A stretch of 30,797 nucleotides of DNA. Source: Pelargonium cotyledonis (lineage: Eukaryota > Streptophyta > Magnoliopsida > Geraniales > Geraniaceae). The stretch spans positions 1-30,797 of the forward strand of contig JAYMTA010000346.1 in the NCBI GenBank assembly GCA_036897625.1. Reading direction: 5' to 3'. The notes under the pieces were generated by a model. That model made no database searches, was not told where the DNA came from, and worked only from the letters and a program-made list of their open reading frames with translations. Below are positions 1 to 30,797 of the stretch, piece by piece; within the stretch, counting starts at the first letter, position 1, and each line of letters starts with the position of its first letter. A program made the translations under genes and the position numbers.

Positions 1-1492
1 ATGTTATCAGCTCGTTGGCTTGGCTTAAGCTATATATATATATATATGTAAACAGAAATTTCAAGGATGGTACAATCAATCAACTCCAATTTTACGATCA
101 TCTGTCCACATCTCTTACCAATTTTAATTTTCTCTAAACTTTTGTCTTATTTTCTACAACTCCTTTTAATATTTTCAACCGCGAATGCGCGGGTCCTCTC
201 AGAAACTTAACGACATAGAACAAAAACATATTTCAATATCTATTTTGTACCAATGTAGTCCCTGTTAAGTTGGGTTGTCATTTCCGGACTGATTTGGTCT
301 CCTGGATTGGATCAGATACAACTTCATCTTACCTTGGATGGTTGGATTTGGTCCGGTTTGGGTCAGGATATGGGTTGTCCATGTACATTTGCTCGTTATT
401 AGGGTTTGAGGTTTATTCAAGGGTTTAGGGTTTGTGTTACGGTTTATAGTTTAGCGTCCAAATTATAGATTATGAGCTGTTATGAATGAATATACATTGG
501 AAAATATTCTAATAAATAAAAAGAATTATGACTTGTGTATCAATTTCAATTATTAAAGTTTGAATATGTTTTTATAATTTGAAGAGAATAAATTATATAC
601 TAGATTGTTTTTTGAAATTCATCAAATGTTTGTGTGATGTGGAGTTTTTTTTAGAATATAATAGAAATACTAATTTATTGCAAGAGAATGAACGGTCGAG
701 AATGTAGCTAGCATTTGGCCGAAAAGGCTGAAAAACAATAATTTTGAAGAGCACATAGGTGGCTCTATGCTAGTCGTGTGCGGCAACAGTTATTTTTATT
801 GCTTTCCTATGTGTCATGTCTCTTCAATAATTGGTCGCTCTTGAGTTTCTAGTGAATGTGAAACCAGTGACAAATTTTCAGTAAACCTATGTGAATTACG
901 ATGAACGGCTTGTTTTGGACTATATGTTAAGGAGGACTGCATTAGATGAGCTCCCACGCCTCTTATATATCAATATACTATTGTTGGGTGACGACGTCCT
1001 TAGTTCATCTCCAAAAATTTTTCCGGGTGCTCGTTATGTAAAGGTGTATCATCACATATTTTGACCAAAAAGGTTATATGCAAGTTGTATTTTGTAAATA
1101 AGTGACCATACGCTAGTCATATTCTGTAAATATTTTTTTTTGCCACGTCCTCTCTGTCTTATCTTTCAAACAGTGGGCTGTGTGTAGTTTTCTAGTGTTT
1201 GTGAAACATGTGGTGTCTGGTCTAGTATAAAACTGCGCGTTATACGATTGAACTACTCGTTGTGGGATATACGCTAAGGATGATGCGCACTTGGATCCCA
1301 TTTTCGAGGTCTAACACCTCTAATAGGACAATAACCATTTTAGATCCAAGTGAGTAGATTTCATTCATGGAGTTGGTGTACCAAATAACCACTAACTACT
1401 ACACCTTTTCACAAACATGCATGGTTTTACGTACGTAAAAAAATTAACATTTTATGACAACATAATTGAAATGAAATAATGAATGATCAAGA
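1..1492. other. left flank without supported gene
   Basis: AT-rich sequence with a short TA run at 31-46, a telomere-like AGGGTTTAGGGTTT stretch near 420, and a diverged direct repeat at about 760-960 and 1105-1300. The minus-strand ORF at 1113-1301 lies inside the second repeat copy and shows no protein features. The far end of this stretch is the presumed 3' UTR of the 163-aa gene. Confidence 0.6.
760..1300 (+). repeat. diverged direct repeat, two copies about 345 bp apart
   Basis: Shared blocks in the same order: CTATGCTAGTCGTG (copy 1) and CATACGCTAGTCAT (copy 2); TTTCTAGTGAATGTGAAAC and TTTCTAGTGTTTGTGAAAC; ACTATATGTTAAGGAGGA and GATATACGCTAAGGATGA; GATGAGCTCCC and TTGGATCCC. This looks like debris of a repeated or transposable element. 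Confidence 0.55.
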
Positions 1493-3125
1493 TTAATGTG
1501 CATGAGAGAAGAAGATCCTTCTGGAAATCTTGACGGAGATGAGTGTCAAGATCGTTGCCGTCGGAACGAAGACGACGTCCGGTATGCGCTTAATGACTCT
1601 CACCTGAGGCACGTTCTCTCCGGCTCTTTTTAACGCCATGGCCGCCGGCGGCGCAATTACTCCGGCAACCATGCTGGTATTGTCTAGCTTGCTCACATTT
1701 ATCTTCTTCTTCATGAAATCCACGAATATCTCCCTCCTTTTTGGCTCTTCCGCTCCTTTCCATTCAGCAAAACATGCCTGCTTTTTGTTTAGCAGTTAAA
1801 ACTCACTCGACTTGTTAAGGGTTAGATAGTTTTGTTTCTCCGGGACTGGTTTAGTTTCTGATTAGAGCTTTGACTTGTTTGAGTCATTTATGAATTAAAC
1901 ACACACCAACCGCAGGTAGTTGGTTTTCAGGTGTCACGTCAGTATTTGTTGACGCGTCGTCACTTCACGTTAGATATAATGTCCACGTGTGCATGCCACA
2001 TCTGACAATACGCTGTTTTACGTTATTTTCTTACATCACAAACTGCCAAATCGGGGTCATTTTAGCTGTGAGTGTTGAAAAGTTGAAACGGTGTGATGAT
2101 GTAACATGCACATGTAAATTTCGTAACTGACGTTGTGTGACGACGAGTCAAGAAATGCTGACGTAGAAGCTAAAAATCAAGTCACATATGATTGAGTGAG
2201 TTTAATTAAGAAAAATATCCAAAAAAGACAAAACATTAAATGAGAGCTAAACACAAAAAAGTTTCAATCCATAAGAGAAAATCATTTTACCAATTTATCA
2301 AACTCATAAATAACAATGTTTTAAACTACTCGGAGGATAAACCATTCGCCCCATAGAATTCCAAGTTGAACTGGTCACCGTCTTTTATCGAATTTGATCC
2401 GATCTAATTAGATTTGACCGTCTTTTTTTAAAAAAAATTTAAACCTAACTAAGTGAGCTACACAATAGGGAGTAGCTATCCCCTTTAAACCACATCCGAC
2501 GCAATGAGGTTTGAACCCACAATCTCCCACATAGAGATGTGTGTTCTTGACCGTCTTACAAGTCACTTAAAATCCGGACCAATTGATTACCGGTACCGTT
2601 GAACCGGTTCAAAACATTGATAATTACTACACACATACCTCTATATCCTTTCGGGATGGTGCATCAAAATGTTTCCCAGGAAAGGCTGAGTTCAATGTAC
2701 TGCAAATTTAAATAACCATTATTTGCTTGAACCAAAACATATGTAGCAATCTGATGGTATTCATGTCGTTGCTGGATTGAGCTTATTAATTACTTACGTG
2801 AAACGATATTTTTTATTTCTTTTTTTAAAAAAAAATTTTACTTACTTGAAAATATCAAGAACAGCAATTTGGAAGTCTTGGAGGTTTTTGATATCTTTCC
2901 CAATTAACCGTTTGTGTAGTGTTGCTGTTACCAGATTTAGCATCTGGGTTGTGGCCAATCCTGTCAATTCACACAATTCAAAATAGGTTCAATTTGAAAT
3001 ATAGTCATGAAATTCAAAAGAAAGAAAATGTAATAAATTAGATTGAAGATAATCAAACAGAAGTGAGTTCTTAAAAAAAAAAAAAAATGAATACCTCTTC
3101 CCATAAGACTCATCAACATTCCCAT
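1493..3125 (-). CDS. conserved plant protein of unknown function, four exons, 163 aa
   Basis: Four exons join in frame: 3125-3095 (31 nt), 2960-2846, 2699-2639 and 1777-1493, total 492 nt with stop TAA at 1493-1495. All three introns are GT-AG. The protein begins MGMLMSLMGRGLATTQMLNL. It then has a helical segment (KDIKNLQDFQIAVLDIFNTL), FPGKHFDAPS, and CFAEWKGAEEPKRREIFVDF. The C-terminal half contains MVAGVIAPPAAMALKRAGEN and IPDVVFVPTATILTLISVKI, two hydrophobic stretches, before a basic RR pair. There is no obvious N-terminal signal peptide. The pattern resembles a family of small conserved plant proteins that I cannot name or assign a role. It lies downstream of SYD on the same strand, separated by about 900 bp, with its own promoter-like elements. 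The last exon alone would look like a 73-76 aa orphan ORF. Confidence 0.8.
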
Positions 3126-3173
3126 TTTTGTGTTGTATTACATAAAATGGAAGAAATGGTTGAAGGTTTTGAA

Positions 3174-3189
3174 AAAATATATATAAGGA
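3174..3189 (-). promoter_or_regulatory. TATA box candidate of the 163-aa gene
   Basis: The minus strand reads CTTATATATATTTTTT about 50-60 bases upstream of the ATG at 3125. This would place transcription start near 3150 and give a short leader. Confidence 0.45.
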
Positions 3190-3347
3190 AAAATGTAGAG
3201 AATGGATGTTTTAATTGGCTTTGGCTTTAAACCAAGAAGGCAAGGTATATATTCTATTCCAATTCTCATGTCAAGTACTCATGGATCAATTCTTTTCCTT
3301 GGAAACAAGCAATTTCTCTTTCAAAATATGTTCCGCGCATATACGTG

Positions 3348-3357
3348 TACACGTGCA
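3348..3357. promoter_or_regulatory. G-box (CACGTG) upstream of the 163-aa gene
   Basis: A perfect CACGTG core at 3350-3355 sits in the context GTACACGTGCAC, about 225 bp upstream of the start codon. G-boxes are bound by bZIP and bHLH factors in plants. Function here is inferred only from motif and position. Confidence 0.4.
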
Positions 3358-3471
3358 CTCGTAATTAGTAACCTTACTAACGCATAATCAATTCATGTTG
3401 GTTTTAAGCGGTTGAAACGCTATAAATTACCTATGAGAACTCGGGATCGAGCATTCACAGTGAAGAAATAA

Positions 3472-3739
3472 CACTAGTAAGAAATGGCGGATATACAGTC
3501 GCATTTTCATTTCCCCACCTCGGACCAATTGCATTAGGGTCGCACAAAATCTTATTGCCCGACTCTCAATGTTTGTGAATTTATCTATGCACCTAAATGC
3601 TTCTTATTGCGACGAGAAATTCATGATATCAAAAGTCCAAACTAAGTTGCCACATATATAGTTACTATAGTATAAAAGTAGTCGCAAATAGAAATTATCG
3701 TCCCAGCGAGTTACAATTATATTTCTGTTTACTAATGTG
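3472..3739. mobile_element. possible non-autonomous CACTA-like element
   Basis: The left end reads CACTAGTAAGAAA; the right end, reverse-complemented, reads CACATTAGTAAACAGAAA. Between them GTCGCA/TGCGAC occurs four times (near 3499, 3540, 3608, 3680), as expected for CACTA subterminal repeats. The 3-bp flanks (taa and tct) do not match as a target duplication, so this is tentative. Confidence 0.35.
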
Positions 3740-4024
3740 TCTGATGTAAAGAAATTTGTGCAGGCATATATCTACTCTTTTTTTTCTTGTTTGATAGCAC
3801 AAGCATGTTAAAATTTCTCTTATACTCTCATGTCCCAAGTCCCAAAAGTAACATGATTCCCTCAAATACTTCATATATCATACAAAAGATATTATATGGG
3901 TAGAGTTTAAAAGTTCACTACAATAACATAATGATTCAATTCCTCTTTCTTTCTTTTTTCCTAGGAAACAGTATATACATGATTTTTTGCTTCATTACCT
4001 GAACAAGCAAATCTTCTACCCTAA

Positions 4025-27331
<23,307 letters not shown>

Positions 27332-27341
27332 CTTGCTTGAA

Positions 27342-27850
27342 CTGAATAGCAAAAAATAAAAACTCAATAATCATAGTTACAAACGAAAATTTATAAAAAT
27401 ATGAGGTAACAAGTGATTTAAAAATACCAGGATGAATTGGCGCAAGAATCATGTAGAAAACACGGGACAAAATTGAAATTCTGTATACTTCTTACAATGA
27501 TTTCAAGCAAAACCTAAGCCACATGGAACATAAAAACTCAGTATCAGAGGTCAGCAGACTTTTCAGTAGCAGAACCCTACATCAGGATTTTGCAATTACT
27601 TGCTCAAATCAACAACCCTCAAAACCCCAATTGAAAATCGTTCCCTTCGTCTGGGCCCATCAATTAACCGGAAATATAAATAAATAGTTGGGTGGAAGAA
27701 AAAAACCGGTGTTTTTTCTCAAATGGGTGTTTGGGGGTTCAGAGATTTAGGGGTTTTCTTGGGTTGTTTTAGGGGAGAAGATTTTCTAGGGAAGCAAACA
27801 GCGGATAAGTAGGGGATCTGAAGTATGGATAAGAAGATTAGGAGATTTAC
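27342..27850 (-). other. SYD: SYD 5' leader intron (509 bp)
   Basis: An intron in the 5' UTR, ending TTGCTATTCAG|TTCAAG ten bases before the ATG. Leader introns often affect expression level in plants; no specific motif is seen here. Confidence 0.6.
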
Positions 27851-27955
27851 CTGCGAAGAACGATCTGACGAGATTTAGCGACGAGACACGCTGAGCTCGC
27901 CAAAATGTAAGCCCTCGAAACCAGACGAACGAGCTGCTTCCATTCTAAAACACAC
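27851..27955 (-). other. SYD: SYD non-coding first exon (5' UTR), upstream boundary approximate
   Basis: A good donor (CGCAG|GTAAATC, intron starting at 27850) lies upstream of the ATG-bearing exon, whose acceptor is at 27342-27343. This implies a non-coding first exon ending at 27851, a 509-bp leader intron, and 10 more untranslated bases (27332-27341) before the ATG. The transcription start is not determined; 27955 is a guess from a TATA-like stretch nearby. Confidence 0.6.
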
Positions 27956-27978
27956 CTACTGGCTCGAGCACTTCACAA

Positions 27979-27992
27979 ACATATACTATACT
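27979..27992 (-). promoter_or_regulatory. possible TATA-like element of SYD
   Basis: On the minus strand this reads AGTATAGTATATGT, about 30 bases upstream of the presumed start of the non-coding exon. It is the only TATA-like stretch close to that exon, but the area is AT-rich, so chance is a real alternative. Confidence 0.3.
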
Positions 27993-28288
27993 ACTACAAT
28001 TTATTTTCTAGATAAAAATATTCGTATTACATTTTTTTTTTTTTTTTTAAGGAAAAATGTTATTTGTCCCGAATTCTGCACAAAATTTGAGGTACAAAAT
28101 ATCATGGCGATTTAAGTGACACTTATCTATTTTTATATTTTTGTGATATTAAATTAAGTTTAAATAATGAAAATTTGTCGTGTATGATATTGATATCACT
28201 ATTTGTCCATGAATTTCTAGCAATGACCGGTTTATAAAACATGATGTACATGTGGTATACTGTGATTCGATCAACACATCAGTGGATT
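27993..28288. other. upstream region of SYD
   Basis: AT-rich, with a run of 18 T at about 28032-28049. It is bounded on the far side by an inverted-repeat element at 28289, so the SYD promoter may be compact or may include transposon sequence. Confidence 0.5.
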
Positions 28289-28595
28289 AAAGGGTAAATT
28301 ATAGTCGGTCAATATGTATTTGTCATCTTTGACACCTAATCTCATAAAACTTTTAAGTTTGACACTCAGCTCCTCAGTACTGGACAAAATATTGTTTCGT
28401 CCATAACACCTTTAGTTTTGATAACAATGATCATTGTACCCTTCTAGTTTGGAGTTATTGAAACCAAACAAGCTCTGAAGTTGAATAAAAATATTAAAAA
28501 AATAAAACAAAACCAAACAAACCCTATCTCGCTCCTTCATTTTGATCTCTCATTCCTTTAGTTATAACCATATCTCCCCATAAAATTGGTATGTT

Positions 28596-29542
28596 TAAAA
28601 AAAATGGGAAAATTACACATCTCACCCCTCTTAGATAGGCTTATTACACATACATACCCTAAAGATTAGTAGGTAACTTTTACCACCCTTGAACTATACC
28701 ACATTTTTACACATCCAGTTTTTCATCCATTTTTTCGTCTGATGGGTCAAAAAGACCAAAATACCCTCAAACTTAGAAAATATGAAACCAAACAGACCCT
28801 TAATCTTTAAATATTAAAAAAAAATAGTGTTGTCTTCTCCGGCAAGACCCCGGACGGGCTCTCTCTCTCCTCTCTCTCTCACAGATCCAGCGATGGGGAC
28901 GATCTGGACTCCGAGAGCACGCCGACTTTCGCGACGAAGACAACTCCGTTCGATTGGAGGGCCAGTGTAGAGCGGCGGGGCGATGACTCCAAGCTCCGGC
29001 AACGCAGAGTCCACGGGATCTACGGAGGCGTAGATCGGATCTCGCGGCGAGGCGAGGTGAGGCTGTGGATGGCCTGATCAGGTCTATTCTGTCCAGATCT
29101 GGTCTGTTCCCGCCAGATCTGATTTCGGGTCGGGCTGGTGGTTTTCGGCGGGGGTCTATGTGATTTTTACTCTCTGAGCTAGGCAGAGAGAGAGAGAGAA
29201 AGATGAGAAAGAAAATTTTCCGGCGAAAGTATGATTTTTCCGGTAAAATTATGAATTTTCCAGCAAAATTATGAATTTTCTGGCAAAGATGATGAATATG
29301 TTCTTCATGAAGAAGAAGAGTCAATAGTGAAGGGCAATTTCGAAATTCCATAAAAATTGCAGTCATGTGCTGGGCACATGATTGAAATTTTGGAATATTC
29401 CGTTAATTTTGACGGAATAATTGGACGGAACATTAAATGGCATAGTTCATGGGTGGTAAAAGTTACATACTAATTTTTAGGGTATGTATGTGTAATAAGT
29501 CTATCTAAGATGGGTATTATGTGTAATTTTCTCTAAAAAAAT
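28596..29542. mobile_element. inner inverted-repeat element, about 950 bp, with GC-rich core
   Basis: Terminal arms of about 110 bp (28596-28707 and 29431-29542) are inverted copies. The left has AAAATTACACATCTCACCCC and GCTTATTACACATACATACC; the reverse of the right has AAAATTACACATAATACCCA and ACTTATTACACATACATACC. The core at about 28830-29210 is strongly GC-rich, with CT/GA runs, unlike its surroundings, and resembles a captured 5' end of a gene. No transposase is encoded; the 188-residue minus-strand ORF at 28800-29366 is low-complexity and not convincing. Confidence 0.7.
29216..29297 (+). repeat. four-copy tandem repeat of about 20 bp
   Basis: Successive units read TTTTCCGGCGAAAGTATGA, TTTTCCGGTAAAATTATGAA, TTTTCCAGCAAAATTATGAA and TTTTCTGGCAAAGATGATGA, inside the inner inverted-repeat element. 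Confidence 0.75.
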
Positions 29543-29719
29543 AATTAGACATGTGTCATGCATGTGAGGATAGATGATGTATTTCAGTTAGATTTAACTG
29601 ACATAACAGAATTTCGCCAAGTACTGAGGGGCTGAGTGTCAAGTTTGAAAGTTGTAAGGGGATAGGTGTCAAATGTGACAAGTACATATGGGTTGGCTAC
29701 TTGGCTGCAATTTCCCTTG

Positions 29720-30509
29720 AATTAAATGATAGGTCATCTCTCATTGCTTGATACATCACTTTGTACAAATATATGTATGTATAATGTTTGGGACATATAG
29801 CATCACTCTTTTTCTAGTGTTTGTTATGTGTAATATTGGTATTTATTTATTTTTAATTTATCCATGTTAAAATTTATCTACTCCGTCAAATTTTTATTTA
29901 ACTTTGTTGTACATTGAATTTTAATTTTGGGTAAGAGATTCAATTTGGTTCCTGAAATTTCGTGTTTTTATCTTACCCAAAATAATTATTGTACACTCAA
30001 ATATTGACCCTAAAATGGTTCTTGCCCTTAGAACTTATGATTGGTTGCACTGTGAGTAGTCGCAAGTGGGCTTGATGATGTCATGTTATCATGTTGATGT
30101 CGTGAGCCAAAATGATTTCTTTATTCATCAAATGATGATGTCATGACAACATGAAAATGATGTCATGATAAGGTGGCGATGTGGTCCATTGATGATGTAC
30201 AGATGATGTCATCATGATAATCTAATAATAATGTCATCATGATAATCTAATAATAATGTCATCATTTATGAGTTCTCTTATACCCTATTTGAGGGTTTGA
30301 AGCATGCATAAGCTCGTAACACCCCCCCCCCCCTCGCCGCCCAAATAAGGTCGTTTGGCTTAGCGAACTTTCCGTTAGACTTAGGTGTTATCTCATAATC
30401 TACGGTTAGTTCCGCTCACTTAGGAGCATGTCTTGATTGTGTATCCTAATACGGGATCTGAAATAGGCAAAGATGCATAACACCCTTTAGATGGTGTCGT
30501 ATGACTTAG
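29720..30509. other. gene-free stretch between the inverted-repeat elements and the CACTA end
   Basis: AT-rich sequence, the 25-bp array, then a block from about 30300 with a run of 12 C (30322-30333) and a more even base composition. That block resembles repeat-derived DNA, but no terminus could be fixed. No coding region is seen. Confidence 0.5.
30205..30265 (+). repeat. 25-bp tandem repeat containing the palindrome TGATGTCATCA
   Basis: Units at 30205-30229, 30230-30254 and a partial one at 30255-30265 share ATGTCATCATGATAATCTAA. The wider stretch 30080-30270 has further ATGATGTCAT strings, so the array is embedded in an older ATG/TCA-rich repeat. Confidence 0.85.
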
Positions 30510-30797
30510 CACTACAAGAAAATGTTTCATTTTCGACGGAATTTCAGACGGAAATCCTTTATTCCGTCGGAAATGGAAAAGCTCTTTTTTTTAAATTATT
30601 ATTTTATGAATTTGCGAAGGAACAATCCGTCAGAAATTCCGTCGCAAAAAAAATAATCTTTTAATGTTAACGAGATCTCTTTCTTATCTCTTTCTTTCCT
30701 TATTCACTCCTTTCTCTGAACTCTCTCCCTCTCCTCTCTTCTTCTCTCTTCTCTCCTCCGCGCCACCTCCGCTGTCGTACCACCACCATCTTCATAC
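30510..30797 (+). mobile_element. CACTA (En/Spm-type) transposon terminus, truncated by window end
   Basis: CACTACAAGAAAATG starts at 30510, the standard plant CACTA end. Within 150 bp follow subterminal strings on both strands: TTTCGACGGAATTTC, ATTCCGTCGGAAAT, CCGTCAGAAATTCCGTCGCA. A CT-rich stretch (about 30680-30760) follows, then CGCCACCTCCGCTG. The other end and any transposase lie outside the window. Confidence 0.8.

Larger units (their letters stand above)
3126..4024. other. intergenic region between SYD and the 163-aa gene
   Basis: It holds the 3' UTR of SYD (end not determined; no AATAAA signal is obvious just after the stop), the promoter-like elements of the small gene, and a possible small CACTA-like element at 3472-3739. 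The 61-residue plus-strand ORF at 3202-3387 has no recognisable features. Confidence 0.6.
28289..29719. mobile_element. outer inverted-repeat element, interrupted by a second one
   Basis: Arms at 28289-28390 and 29609-29719 are inverted copies. The left has TTTGACACCTAATCTCATAA and GTTTGACACTCAGCTCCTCA; the reverse of the right has TTTGACACCTATCCCCTTAC and ACTTGACACTCAGCCCCTCA. Without the inner insertion it would be about 480 bp, a MITE-like size. TTAA occurs beside both ends and may be the target site, which is uncertain. Confidence 0.65.

Noticed and set aside
400..440. Telomere-like AGGGTTTAGGGTTT
   Set aside because: Only one or two imperfect units; telo-box-like strings are common in plant DNA and this is no interstitial telomere.
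2500..2545. GGTTTGAACCCACAATCTCC, which resembles a tRNA T-loop (B-box like)
   Set aside because: No acceptor stem, anticodon arm or A box can be folded around it; such strings are common in plant repeats.
28800..29366. 188-residue minus-strand ORF in the inner foldback element
   Set aside because: Arg/Ser/Pro low-complexity product of GC-rich and GA/CT repeat sequence, starting in AT-rich repeat arms; no recognisable domain.
30322..30333. Run of 12 C
   Set aside because: Homopolymer in repeat-derived sequence; could be a sequencing-length uncertainty and has no supported function.

Overview
The window is nuclear DNA from a flowering plant, most likely a eudicot. The evidence is AT-rich introns with GT-AG (and one GC-AG) boundaries, plant-type transposon ends (Stowaway, CACTA, Copia primer-binding site) and protein sequence close to Arabidopsis SPLAYED. 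No bacterial-style operon, CRISPR array, rRNA or tRNA gene is visible. The species cannot be told from the sequence alone.

Two protein-coding genes are supported, both on the minus strand. The large one fills about 4.0-28.0 kb. It is a complete SPLAYED (SYD/CHR3-type) SWI/SNF chromatin-remodelling ATPase. I could join 33 coding exons plus one non-coding first exon without breaking frame, from the ATG at 27331 to the TAA at 4025-4027, giving 3434 residues. The order is a conserved N-terminal helical region, QLQ, HSA and basic coiled coil, the two-lobe Snf2 ATPase, SnAC, AT-hooks, and a very long acidic Ser/Glu-rich tail encoded mostly by one 4.3-kb last exon. No bromodomain is present, which separates it from BRM. 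Downstream, at 1493-3125, lies a small four-exon gene for a 163-residue conserved plant protein of unknown function. It becomes visible only when the exons are joined.

The remaining sequence is mostly introns and repeat debris. The long SYD introns hold a 217-bp tandem duplication (intron 6), a diverged LTR/TRIM-like repeat pair (intron 22), and a Stowaway MITE, a Copia-like LTR/primer-binding-site junction and another inverted-repeat element (all in intron 30). Upstream of SYD, 28.29-29.72 kb is a pair of nested inverted-repeat elements with a GC-rich core. After it come a short palindromic tandem repeat and, at 30510, the end of a CACTA transposon that runs off the window. The left flank (1-1.49 kb) carries a diverged direct repeat, and 3.47-3.74 kb may be a small CACTA-like element.

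Functionally, the SYD product is expected to be the motor of a plant SWI/SNF complex in the nucleus. The small gene has no evident link to it beyond sharing its strand and lying downstream. I found no convincing new multi-gene system. The most noteworthy points are the repeated modular structure of the SYD C-terminal tail, the GC-AG intron inside the ATPase core, and the small split gene.
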